From Candidatus Choladousia intestinavium (GTDB taxonomy: Bacteria; Bacillota; Clostridia; Lachnospirales; Lachnospiraceae), in the NCBI GenBank assembly GCA_018712785.1, contig DVGK01000043.1, positions 1-64,000 on the forward strand: a stretch of DNA of 64,000 nt. The letters are read 5' to 3'. Each line of letters opens with the position of its first letter. Position 1 is the first letter of the stretch. The position numbers and the translations under genes are program-made. Positions 1-8,032 of the stretch are shown piece after piece. The notes under the pieces are model-generated. The model saw only the letters and a list, made by a program, of their open reading frames with translations. It ran no database searches and was not told the origin of the DNA.

Positions 1-384
1 CAAAATTGTGTCTTCATCCATCTTCTCCCCGGACGCGTTAATCAGCTTGATACCATTATCGTAGTAAGGGTTATGGCTGGCAGAAATCATAATGCCGCAG
101 TCAAAATTCTCTGTCCTGACCACATAGGACACACTGGGGGTTGTGGTTACGTGAAGGAGATATGCCTCAGCTCCGGAAGCAGTCAGTCCGGCCACCAAAG
201 AATATTCGAACATATAGGAGGACAGGCGGGTATCCTTTCCGATGGCGACTCTGCACCTGACTCCCTCTTCCTTGCCCCGGCTGTAGTACCATCCAAGGAA
301 TCGTCCGATTTTATATGCATGCTCCACTGTCAGATTCTTATTGGCTTCCCCGCGGAAACCGTCTGTACCAAAGTATTTTCCCAT
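1..384 (-). CDS. glmM: Phosphoglucosamine mutase, N-terminal part (runs off left edge)
   Basis: GlmM interconverts glucosamine-6-phosphate and glucosamine-1-phosphate in the cytosol, feeding UDP-GlcNAc and peptidoglycan synthesis. The 128 visible residues begin MGKYFGTDGFRGEAN, the diagnostic start of bacterial GlmM, and contain the phosphoserine active-site loop SASHNP near residue 100. That loop is common to the phosphohexomutase superfamily, so the call rests mainly on the N-terminus. The ATG lies behind AAAGGAGT at the normal distance. The 3' end lies outside the window. A sigma-A-type promoter is visible about 110 bases upstream, so the gene seems to start its own transcript. Confidence 0.93.
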   Translation of the reverse strand, partial: MGKYFGTDGFRGEANKNLTVEHAYKIGRFLGWYYSRGKEEGVRCRVAIGKDTRLSSYMFEYSLVAGLTASGAEAYLLHVTTTPSVSYVVRTENFDCGIMISASHNPYYDNGIKLINASGEKMDEDTIL

Positions 385-494
385 TCTTCTACTCCTTTAT
401 TTGCTTTTTAAACAGAGTGTTCAAGCCTTCTGAAAGGCCTTTCACATAAAGAAATCCGCAAAATTTCTTGTATACAAAAAACCTCCTGCTCTAT

Positions 495-523
495 AGTATA
501 TCCATGAGAGGGATGTTATTCAA
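495..523 (-). promoter_or_regulatory. Predicted sigma-A promoter for glmM
   Basis: Reading the minus strand, TTGAAT and TATACT are separated by exactly 17 bases. The leader to the glmM ATG is about 100 bases and contains a stray AGGAGG with no start codon after it. Seen directly as motif matches; activity is inferred. Confidence 0.5.
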
Positions 524-581
524 GAATTTTTCGTGTTTTTTATAATTCTATCGTAACAGCCGTTACTGTTTACGCAGGATA

Positions 582-1205
582 TTACTCTGATAAATAAATC
601 CTGGCGTAGTTTACATCGTCCTCCATACATTCCTCATAAGATGCCTGTTCCTGGAAAAATGATGCCATTTTGTCCTCAATAAGATCTGTACTGGTCAGAG
701 AACGAAAGAAAAAGGCCCGATCCGGGGTGGTCAGAAGCTGTCTGTACTCCTGTATTAATTCTTCCGAAAACAACGCGGTGCAGGCGGCAGGCTTGTATTT
801 CATACACTTCATCGCAAAGTACTTCCAGATCCTCTTTGATATGGCTGGCTAAAAGAAGGATCTTGGGATCCTCCATAATCGCCTGGGCGATGCCTAACCG
901 CTGCTTCATTCCAAGGGAATACTTCCCCACACGTTTTTTGCTCTTCCAGTCCAGGCCCGTTTCCTCCATAGCCTCCTGGATTTCTTCCCAATCCGGTTCT
1001 GAATTTCCGCAAGGAATTGGAGGTTTTGAAAATCAGTATTACTATTTAAAAAGCCAGGCGTTTCAATCAGTGCGCCAATGTTCTCAGCAAAGACTCCGTC
1101 TTTACCGATTTTCTTCCCCAACACTTCGATAAAGCCGCTGTCAGGAAGATATAAGCCGCAGATCAATTTCAGAAGGACCGTTTTTCCCGCTCTTAAGCGA
1201 GAAAA
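582..1205 (-). pseudogene. Decayed ABC-transporter ATP-binding protein (bacitracin/lantibiotic type)
   Basis: Fragments of one ABC ATPase are spread over at least two frames on the minus strand. The first part begins inside the Walker A region (AGKTVLLKLICGLYLPDSG) at about 1190, with nothing of the protein upstream. It continues to about 1000, where it shifts frame into MEETGLDWKSKKRVGKYSLG, the ABC signature region, followed by MKQRLGIAQAIMEDPKILLL. PKILLL then joins directly to ASHIKEDLEVLCDEVYEI, so the Walker B aspartate-glutamate and D-loop, about 25 residues, are missing. A last stretch at 582-812 in another frame is unrecognised. The product cannot hydrolyse ATP. No partner permease is visible. 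Confidence 0.8.
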
Positions 1206-1321
1206 TAATTTTAAAAATCATAAATATATCAAAAATTACAATTTAGTTTTTTCATTAAACATATGTGATAAGATTTAAAAGATAACTAATGTAAGAAAAA
1301 TCTATGTTTTTATATTTTTTG

Positions 1322-1350
1322 TTGATTTTTTTACAAATATTATGTACAAT
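1322..1350 (+). promoter_or_regulatory. Promoter with embedded BlaI/MecI-type operator
   Basis: TTGATT (1322-1327) and TACAAT (1345-1350) have a 17-base spacer. Inside the spacer and touching the -10 box lies TACA-N7-TGTA (1332-1346), the half-site arrangement that BlaI/MecI-family dimers bind. Placement between -35 and -10, directly before a BlaI-family gene, fits autorepression. The motif is seen; binding is inferred. Confidence 0.65.
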
Positions 1351-1391
1351 CCTTTATAGATGAAAATGCAGTATCTTAATAAAGGAGTAAA

Positions 1392-1796
1392 ATGGCTGGT
1401 AATATTTTGACTAAAAATGAAATGATTATTATGAATGTCTTCTGGGAAGTAAAAAAACCTCTGACAAGCGCAGAGCTTACTAATTTAGTGGCGGATAAAA
1501 ATTGGTTTCCATCCTATGTTATTACTGCGCTGCGCTCCCTTGAGGCGAAAGGATTTGTAAAGGTATGCGGGACTGTCCGGCATTCGACACAGTACGCAAG
1601 GCAGTTTGTAAGTACTGTCTCCAGGGAAGAATATGCCGCAAGACTGGCCCTTACAAGCGGAATCAAAAAGAATGCGCTTGCGGACGTAACACTGGCTCTT
1701 GCCAGGGAGGTCAGCGATGATGATGCCGACCTTCAGGACATTTTAGGAGATCTTATAAACATTTTAGTGCAGAAAGAAACGAATAAAGGAAAATAG
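1392..1796 (+). CDS. BlaI/MecI/CopY-family transcriptional repressor
   Basis: A 134-residue protein of the usual BlaI length. The N-terminal 75 residues form the winged helix (LTKNEMIIMNVFWEVKKPLT, then the recognition-helix stretch SYVITALRSLEAKGFV), and the C-terminal part resembles the helical dimerisation domain. In known systems such repressors are cleaved by a partner M56 metalloprotease, and the next gene, three bases downstream, is such a protease. A strong AAAGGAG precedes the ATG. An operator-like inverted repeat sits in its promoter. The inducing signal is unknown: no beta-lactamase or PBP gene is nearby. Confidence 0.88.
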   Translation: MAGNILTKNEMIIMNVFWEVKKPLTSAELTNLVADKNWFPSYVITALRSLEAKGFVKVCGTVRHSTQYARQFVSTVSREEYAARLALTSGIKKNALADVTLALAREVSDDDADLQDILGDLINILVQKETNKGK

Positions 1797-1799
1797 CCT

Positions 1800-2960
1800 A
1801 TGGAAAATTTTCTGTTTTCTTTACTTACAAGTATTTTTTGGTGCAGCCTTTTTTTCGTGATCCTTCATATAGCCCGGAAGAAAAGGTATGACACAAGAAA
1901 CCGGAATTCAGATGTTTTATTTCTCTTGTATCTTCTTTTTTTCGTGCGCATCTTTCTGCCATTCGATATCGGTATCGCCAAGGCAGTCCCCATGCCTTCT
2001 ATTTTCAATGGGATCGATACTGCCCTGCGGCTGAATACCTATACGATCTTTCAGCATGATTTTACGCTTATCTCTGCGATCGGTCTTTTTTGCTTTGCCG
2101 TTGGCTGTATAAAAACCTTCCATTTTCTGTTTCGATATTTCCATATCCAGAAGCTCCTGTCACATTTTGCTTGCCCGGATAAATCCGCCAAGGAAATACT
2201 GACAACGATTCAGACGTCTATGAAACTAAAAGGGAAAATACATCTGTTTCAGAGTGACCTGACACAGACTCCCATTTCCTATGGCATTTTCAGGAAAAAA
2301 ATCTGCCTGCCCTCTGTAGAATTCTCAGAGAAGGAACTTTCCAACATCTTTATTCACGAATTAACGCATTTCAAAAACAGAGATCTTCCTGTTAAGTTTT
2401 TTTCAAAGCTTTCTATCTGCTTTTTCTGGTGGCTTCCTTTCACTTATTTAATTTCTAAGGATCTGGAAGAATTTCAGGAAATCCGCTGTGATTTATGCGC
2501 GACCCGCTCTATGTCCAGACAGCAAAAAATTTCTTATCTTTCTACAATCCAAAGATTAGTCAGTGGTTCCGGTAAAGGAAAAAATTTAAAAGCCGCAAAT
2601 GGCAGCCTTACTCCCCTAGCCGGCGATTCATCCCGAAATCTTTTGATTGAAAGATTTGAAACCGTAATCCAGCAGGAGGATAAACAAAAATCCATCGGGT
2701 TACGCGGGATCCTCCTTGCCTTTACGGCCTTTTTCTGTTTTGCAGGCAGCTACCTGGTTGTATTTTTGCCTTTTTATCCCCCGCCCAATACTAAGACTGT
2801 ACCGCAGGACGTAATCGGAGAAATCTCTCCTGAAAACGGCTATATTTCGGCTTCAAAGGGCGGAAAAATTTATTTGATTTCCGATGGTTATTCTTTTGAA
2901 ATCGACCAGGAATTTCTGGAGCTCTCGGAACAGAGCGGCTTCAGAGTCCTATATGAATAG
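1800..2960 (+). CDS. BlaR1-like M56 membrane metalloprotease lacking a sensor domain
   Basis: A 386-residue integral membrane protease. Several N-terminal hydrophobic helices are followed by a cytosolic zinc-protease domain with HELTH at residues 186-190 and the family stretch YGIFRKKICLP before it. A last transmembrane helix lies near residues 302-325. In BlaR1/MecR1 the region after that helix is a penicillin-binding sensor of about 250 residues; here only about 60 residues follow, so antibiotic sensing of the classical kind is not possible. The gene starts three bases after the repressor and probably cleaves it on an unknown cue. The reading frame is intact. Confidence 0.85.
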   Translation: MENFLFSLLTSIFWCSLFFVILHIARKKRYDTRNRNSDVLFLLYLLFFVRIFLPFDIGIAKAVPMPSIFNGIDTALRLNTYTIFQHDFTLISAIGLFCFAVGCIKTFHFLFRYFHIQKLLSHFACPDKSAKEILTTIQTSMKLKGKIHLFQSDLTQTPISYGIFRKKICLPSVEFSEKELSNIFIHELTHFKNRDLPVKFFSKLSICFFWWLPFTYLISKDLEEFQEIRCDLCATRSMSRQQKISYLSTIQRLVSGSGKGKNLKAANGSLTPLAGDSSRNLLIERFETVIQQEDKQKSIGLRGILLAFTAFFCFAGSYLVVFLPFYPPPNTKTVPQDVIGEISPENGYISASKGGKIYLISDGYSFEIDQEFLELSEQSGFRVLYE

Positions 2961-2994
2961 AGATGCTCCAGAACGAAGGGAGGGAAGGCTGCGT

Positions 2995-4319
2995 ATGGAC
3001 CTTTGGAAAAAATATTACTACATTTCAGTCAGGGCAGAGATTGTTCTGGCTCTGGCAGGCCTTCTTCTTTTCCTGGTCTTCCCCTCCCGTATGAACCGTA
3101 CGCTTTTATCGCGGCGGATCCAGGGGAAAGCAGGGTCTGCTACTATATCCCGGGAAGGCTGATTTCCGCGGAAGCTTTCCAGGGAGAAGTTTCGGAGGTC
3201 CGTGTGGAATCCTGGGAAGGAGGAAGCCTTCTTGCTTTTTCTCTGGAAAAGTCTCCGGGGGAGGAAGAAATTACGGAGATTTCCATCGAATTCCAATACC
3301 TGGGAGTGCTTCCAAGAGGACAGGCCGCGCTGCCTGGGGAGGCTTCTTTCTTGGAATGGACGGAAGAAAAGGCAGCTCTCCAGTACGCTGTCCCGGAAGA
3401 AGGCTATCTCTTTGCGGCCCGTCAGGAAGGGGATTACAATACAGGGCACTTTTACAGCCTGGAAAAGTCCTCCTGGAACCATCAAAGATGGAACCTTTTT
3501 GGCGGTCTGCTCCTGGGAAGCGCTTATTTTCTTCTGGCGGATCTGGCAGCCCGTTTCGGACGGCGCAGACGCAGGCTGGAAAACCGGAAATACTGGAAGC
3601 TGGACGAGCTGTCCGGGGAATACATTCTGGCGGCCCGTACCAGGACAGACCCGCCGCTGTTAAGAAGAAACCGCAGTGTTTTTAAGAGGGTTCTGTGCTT
3701 CCAGTTCCTTCAAAGGCTTCTGCTTCTGGCAGTTGTCGGCCAGTGGCTGGCGCGTCTGCTTGACCGCTCCTTGGACAGAAGCTTTATCACGTTCAGCCTG
3801 GCGCTGATCCTTTTATCAGTTCTCTTGTATTACGGTCTTTATTGCTGGTTCTATCTAATCGCTTACAAAAAAATACTTTCCCTGGGAGAGCAGAATCCGT
3901 CCGGGGCCGCGGTATGTTTCCTGGATCTTCGCTTTATAAGCGCCCCGGTTCCCCAGTGGGTGCTGTCCGATCTGAATTTCGCCGTATTCATGATGCGGAG
4001 CGGGTATTATCGGGAGTCTGCCCTCTTCGCAGGAGAGCTTTGGCGCTGTTTTGGGAAAAATCAAAAGCAGGGACGGCAGTACCTCCAGTATCAATATGTC
4101 CAGTTCTGCAGCTTCCACTATATGGGGAAAGATGAACAGGCGGCCTGTTATTTAAAAAGAGCCCAGAGCGAAATAGAACGAAATCCCCGTGACAAATACA
4201 GCCGGAAGATAACAGCCAGACTGGAAGAAATCCGGGAAACGGAAGGGCTGTCCGGCTTTGGCAGCGGCTTGCCCTCTGAGGGCAGCCCTGCATCCCAAAA
4301 GGAGGTGAAGGAGCCGTGA
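2995..4319 (+). CDS. Unrecognised membrane protein, frameshifted near its start
   Basis: The best start is the ATG at 2995, behind GGGAGGGAAGG. It gives MDLWKKYYYISV and a transmembrane helix ending near LLLFLVFP, then runs to a stop at 3160-3162. The rest of the protein is in another frame, picked up at about 3080-3090 (PYEPYAFIAADPG) and open to 4319. The switch lies in the run CTTCCCCTCCCG and corresponds to one missing base: a sequencing error or a real mutation. The remainder has an extracytoplasmic beta-rich part, further transmembrane helices around SAYFLLADLAARFG and SFITFSLALILLSVLLYYGL, and a C-terminal helical, TPR-like cytosolic end. No family is recognised. Its place behind the BlaI/BlaR1 pair suggests co-regulation. 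Confidence 0.6.
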
Positions 4320-5677
4320 GAGGGATTCTGAAGACGGCAGGTTTTCTTTTGATTCTGTGGTTCCTTCTGAGAAGTATCTCCGGAATAGAAGAAGGAAAAG
4401 AAGAACTGGAGCTTCCGGAAGGCATGGTATACCTTTACAGCCAGAAGGAGGAATTTGACAGCCAGCTTTCAGAGGCGGATCATCTGGCAGTGTTTGACGG
4501 GAAAGGAAGTCCCATATTTGAAATGGAGGCCCCGGCCTATATCGAAAACGTAATGCTGCCGGAGGGGACCCTTCTGGGAAAATGGACCGGGCTGATTCCT
4601 TCAGACGCGCTTCTGTTTATTACCACTCCCTACAGGCTTTCCGGATCGAAGGAACGGGAAGCAGGCGTATGGGATACGGCTACCCGCTCCTGGATTCTTG
4701 AGATGGAGGCAGGAATGTTTTCCTTCCGGGAAGAGGCTGGGAAGCTTTCCTCCTTTGCCAGGGGCGCGGAATCGTATGACGCAGGATTTCACCCGATTCA
4801 GAAAGAAGAGCAGGACTTTTTTGAAATCGGTGGGCAGACCTTCTATAATGCCTCGGATGCCCTGGGGAAAAACTACATTGCCCGGGCGGACGACTCCTGC
4901 TTCCTGAACCTGGAGGACTTTCTCCTGAAAAACGGTCTGATGGAGGCCCCTCTGCCCCAAGACGGCCTGGAGCTTTTTCAGACTATCGGAGAGCAGTATC
5001 TGATTGTAGGAGGCAGCTACAACGACAGCACCATCCTGGATGATACTTCCACCTACCGGGAACTCCGGTACCTGTCCGATGTAAACGGCAATCTGCTGTA
5101 CCAGAACTGGAACCGGAGCGGAATCGGCTACGCGAGGGATCAGTATGGAAATTTAGACAAGAGATACCTGGAATTTTCCGACGATGGAGGAAAGCCTTCC
5201 CAGTTCCTGGATCTGGAGACCGGAGAAGAAATCACCGTGCCGGAGGGGTGGAGCGATCTGCAGTATAAGAAAGACGGCCTTTTCCTTCTGGAAAACCAGC
5301 AGGATTACTGTATTTACGACGCATCTGACCATTCCCAGGGCCTTTCCTTTCGGACCAAGCTGTTCCGGGACAGGATCTTCCTGTTTGGAAAAAGGAGCTA
5401 TGCCATCCAGTCCCGCTCCGGAGCCCAGTATAACCAGCTTGTCCTAGAAAGGAGAGAGGTTGATCTGGGGACGGACACGGAATTTCTGGCCATAATTCCC
5501 GGTGAAAACCCTGTGATCCTGGAAGGAGGGCAGGACGGCGCCTGCACCGTCTCCTATATCCTGGATGCAGAAGGGAAGCTCCTCTATCAGGGGGACGGAA
5601 ACGTCCGGGGAGCGGATGGGCCGTATTATCTGGAACAGGACGGTACAGAGTATAGAATTTCTATGAATGGAGAATAA
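4316..5677 (+). CDS. Unrecognised membrane-anchored extracytoplasmic protein
   Basis: A 453-residue protein starting at a GTG that overlaps the previous stop as GTGA, preceded by GGAGGTGAAGGAG, so it is translationally coupled to the gene before it. An N-terminal helix (ILKTAGFLLILWFLLRSISG) anchors or exports it. The rest is rich in short beta-strand/turn units with aromatic-glycine-aspartate patterns (for example LAVFDGKGSPIFEME and YLSDVNGNLLYQNW), which suggests a WD/PQQ-like propeller folded outside the membrane. No catalytic motif is recognised. A sensor or scaffold partner for the truncated BlaR1-type protease is conceivable but is inference only. Confidence 0.6.
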   Translation: MRGILKTAGFLLILWFLLRSISGIEEGKEELELPEGMVYLYSQKEEFDSQLSEADHLAVFDGKGSPIFEMEAPAYIENVMLPEGTLLGKWTGLIPSDALLFITTPYRLSGSKEREAGVWDTATRSWILEMEAGMFSFREEAGKLSSFARGAESYDAGFHPIQKEEQDFFEIGGQTFYNASDALGKNYIARADDSCFLNLEDFLLKNGLMEAPLPQDGLELFQTIGEQYLIVGGSYNDSTILDDTSTYRELRYLSDVNGNLLYQNWNRSGIGYARDQYGNLDKRYLEFSDDGGKPSQFLDLETGEEITVPEGWSDLQYKKDGLFLLENQQDYCIYDASDHSQGLSFRTKLFRDRIFLFGKRSYAIQSRSGAQYNQLVLERREVDLGTDTEFLAIIPGENPVILEGGQDGACTVSYILDAEGKLLYQGDGNVRGADGPYYLEQDGTEYRISMNGE

Positions 5678-5678
5678 C

Positions 5679-5768
5679 ATGAAACTATCCTATGAGTTGA
5701 CTTACGGAAAAGAAGAGACGGAAATTTTGAAAAAGCTTGTTTCCCAAAAGATGGCAAGCTGTTTCTGA
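5679..5768 (+). pseudogene. Truncated first copy of a YcxB-like gene (29 codons)
   Basis: Starting one base after the previous stop, with GGAGAA before the ATG, this short frame encodes MKLSYELTYGKEETEILKKL plus nine residues. It aligns with the start of the next gene (MEFSYQYEYGEKEIEVIKNL): same S-Y, Y-G, K/E pattern and spacing. It then stops, and the intact homologue starts 26 bases later. The simplest reading is a tandem duplication whose first copy lost nearly all its length. Too short to be a functional homologue. Confidence 0.6.
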
Positions 5769-5793
5769 ACTACAGAGGAGGGAACAGAACATT

Positions 5794-6342
5794 ATGGAAT
5801 TTTCATACCAGTATGAGTATGGGGAGAAAGAAATCGAAGTAATTAAAAACCTTATATACTCGCAATTAAAGAAAGAGACAGATTATAAAAAGCCTTTGGG
5901 ATTCTTCCGGCTTGCACATGTACTCCTGGGGCTTGGCTACATTTTTCTTGCAATTTCTTACTATGCTTCTTCTGCTATGCAAGCGAATACATTTTTATTG
6001 GTATTATATTTACTATTAGGATTTTTTTGGATTGTCATCGGTCTTGGCGCTACAGGAGTCTTATGGAATTACAGCGCGAAAAAAACCGTTGCCAGCCTGC
6101 GTATTCTAAAGGAAAAGGGAAATGTGACCCTGAATGAGCAAGGCGTCTTTCTGTCATCTTCCTATGCGGAGATTCATCAATTTTGGAACAGCCTCACAGA
6201 GTGGGGAAAGTCCGGCTCCTTCGTGTATGTAATCTGCGGAGGTTTTATTCTTCTCATCGACCAGGACAAAATTACAGAGGAAGAGTACCGAACCCTTCGG
6301 AGACTGCTGGAAGATTATATTTCCTTAGAAGGAGCGGCGTAA
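5794..6342 (+). CDS. YcxB-like membrane protein
   Basis: A 182-residue protein with the layout of YcxB-like proteins: a soluble N-terminal strand region (SYQYEYGEKEIEVI), two transmembrane helices (around VLLGLGYIFLAISYYASS and LLLGFFWIVIGLGATGVL), then a C-terminal soluble domain (LNEQGVFLSSSYAEIHQFW, ending in ILLIDQDKITEEEYRTLRRL) in the YcxB-C style. The ATG at 5794 was preferred to a longer in-frame start at 5737 because the homology begins there and GGAGGG lies before it. Family function is unknown. It ends the cluster begun by the BlaI-type gene. Confidence 0.7.
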   Translation: MEFSYQYEYGEKEIEVIKNLIYSQLKKETDYKKPLGFFRLAHVLLGLGYIFLAISYYASSAMQANTFLLVLYLLLGFFWIVIGLGATGVLWNYSAKKTVASLRILKEKGNVTLNEQGVFLSSSYAEIHQFWNSLTEWGKSGSFVYVICGGFILLIDQDKITEEEYRTLRRLLEDYISLEGAA

Positions 6343-6489
6343 AGAAGGGAAGTTTACGTATTCTGGGCTCCCAAAAACAAGGTCAGGCTCTCTTCCGCTT
6401 CCTGTATCGTACCGCCAAATAAAAGTACGAATGTCAGAACAGCAGCGGCAAAGGATTTTAGGAAATTTCTGTGTTTTCTTTAAAATACG

Positions 6490-6519
6490 TTTACATATTC
6501 CTTTCATAAATGTTATAAT
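6490..6519 (+). promoter_or_regulatory. Predicted sigma-A promoter for the trigger-factor-like lipoprotein
   Basis: TTTACA at 6490-6495 and a perfect TATAAT at 6514-6519 are separated by 18 bases, about 100 bases before the ATG at 6623. Motif matches are direct; activity is inferred. Confidence 0.6.
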
Positions 6520-6622
6520 TTGATGAACACCTGTGGATTATCTGCTAAATCTCCGCTGGTGTGTGACATCGGAGGAATCTGACCCTGCTTTTTACCGAAA
6601 ATATAAGAAAGGAACCCATTCT

Positions 6623-7939
6623 ATGAAAAGAAAAATGATTTATCTCCTTCTGGGCTTTGTGGCTGCGGTTTCCATTTCCGGCTGCGGACAGAACGAAGAA
6701 GAAACGGAATTTTCCACTTCCGCCCCTGAGGAAACGGCCGAAGAGGATATGGACTTGTCCGCCCTTGACGAGGAAACCGAAGAGGAGGCTTCCCTGGAGC
6801 CCATTACGCCTTCCGATTATCTGGTACAGGATACGGCCGACTACGTTGTGCTTGGAGATTATGAGGGAATTGCCGTAGAGCAGTACACATACGAAGTGAC
6901 CGATGAGATGGTGCAGGATGAAATCCAGCAGTATCTGGAAATGTCCGGAGAGGAAGTGGAGACAGACAGTCCCTCTGAATCCGGAAATATCGTATACTTC
7001 ACCATGACCTACTCCACTCCGGATTCAGATCCCTATGAGGAAAGTACCTACATTACGCTTGGTCTGGAGGAATACGGAAGTGAATTTGACGAGAACCTTA
7101 CCGGCGTTTCCGCTGGAGACACTCTGGAATTTTCCATTTCCTTTGACGACTCGATCTGGATTGAGGAGTGGATGGATCAGACCGTAGACTTTGAAGTTTC
7201 GGTAGAAAGCGTATGCACCCTGGACGTTCCGGAATATGATGACACCTACGCGGAAAGTATGGGCTACACCTCCACCGAAGAGTATGAAAGCGCGGTTCGG
7301 GAATCCCTGATCGCTTCCTACGAAGACTTAAGCTATTCAGACGCCGCGGAATCCCTGATCCTTGCCGCCGTGGACCGCACGGAATTTTCCGGCTATCCGG
7401 AAGATCTGTATGAAGCCTGCAAAGAAGAAACCGAATCCTACTACCTGATGTTCACAGACGGAGACAGTATAGAGGATATTTATGATATTTTCGGTATTAC
7501 AGAAGAAGATCTGGAATCAGAAATTCTCTCCACAGTGAACCGCAGACTTTTTATCAGCGCTTACTGTGCTGAAAATGACATTACGGTAACCGAAGACGAA
7601 TACGTAGAGTATTTAAACGCTCTGGCAGATTCCTACGGCTATGAAAGCGCTGTGGCGGCGGAAGAGGATTACACCAGAGAAGCAGTGGTATGGGCCGCAT
7701 ATGAATCCAAGGTGACGGATCTTCTCTTTGAATCTGCGGAAATCACAGAAGTTCCTTATTCTGAAGACGAGGAGGGAGTGGTGATTGAAGAGGAAGATCT
7801 GGGGGAAGAAATCGTAGATGAGACTGAGACGGATTTGTCAGAAACTGCAGAAGCTGCATCTGAGAGTACTTCTGAAAGTACCGCTGAGACAGCTGCGGAA
7901 GAAACCAGTCCGGTGACAGAAGAGACAGCCGAACCCTGA
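6623..7939 (+). CDS. Trigger-factor-like FKBP/foldase lipoprotein
   Basis: A 438-residue exported protein. The ATG at 6623 follows AAGGAA and gives a short signal peptide ending in the lipobox-like SISGC, so it is probably lipid-anchored on the outer face of the membrane. After an acidic linker it shows the trigger-factor PPIase pattern (VVLGDYEGIAVEQYTYEVTD, GNIVYFTMTYS, SEFDENLTGVSAGDTLEF) and then a helical chaperone-like region (EYESAVRESL, TVNRRLFISAYCAENDITVT). The ribosome-binding N-domain of cytosolic trigger factor is absent. The C-terminal 60 residues are a Glu/Ser/Thr-rich tail. It probably folds exported proteins, in the manner of PrsA. The protein is extremely acidic. Confidence 0.75.
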   Translation: MKRKMIYLLLGFVAAVSISGCGQNEEETEFSTSAPEETAEEDMDLSALDEETEEEASLEPITPSDYLVQDTADYVVLGDYEGIAVEQYTYEVTDEMVQDEIQQYLEMSGEEVETDSPSESGNIVYFTMTYSTPDSDPYEESTYITLGLEEYGSEFDENLTGVSAGDTLEFSISFDDSIWIEEWMDQTVDFEVSVESVCTLDVPEYDDTYAESMGYTSTEEYESAVRESLIASYEDLSYSDAAESLILAAVDRTEFSGYPEDLYEACKEETESYYLMFTDGDSIEDIYDIFGITEEDLESEILSTVNRRLFISAYCAENDITVTEDEYVEYLNALADSYGYESAVAAEEDYTREAVVWAAYESKVTDLLFESAEITEVPYSEDEEGVVIEEEDLGEEIVDETETDLSETAEAASESTSESTAETAAEETSPVTEETAEP

Positions 7940-7987
7940 AACGAATTCCAATTCTGAAAGGAAAGTTGCCTTTCATCCACGTAAAGA

Positions 7988-8012
7988 GGCGGCAGGAAAA
8001 TTTCCTGCCGCC
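7988..8012. terminator. Bidirectional hairpin between convergent genes
   Basis: GGCGGCAGGAAA and TTTCCTGCCGCC form a perfect 12-base inverted repeat around one central base, between the stop codons of two converging genes. A short T-rich stretch follows on each strand (CTTTG on plus, TCTTTA on minus). Confidence 0.75.
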
Positions 8013-8032
8013 CTTTGTATGTGTGCCGCTGT

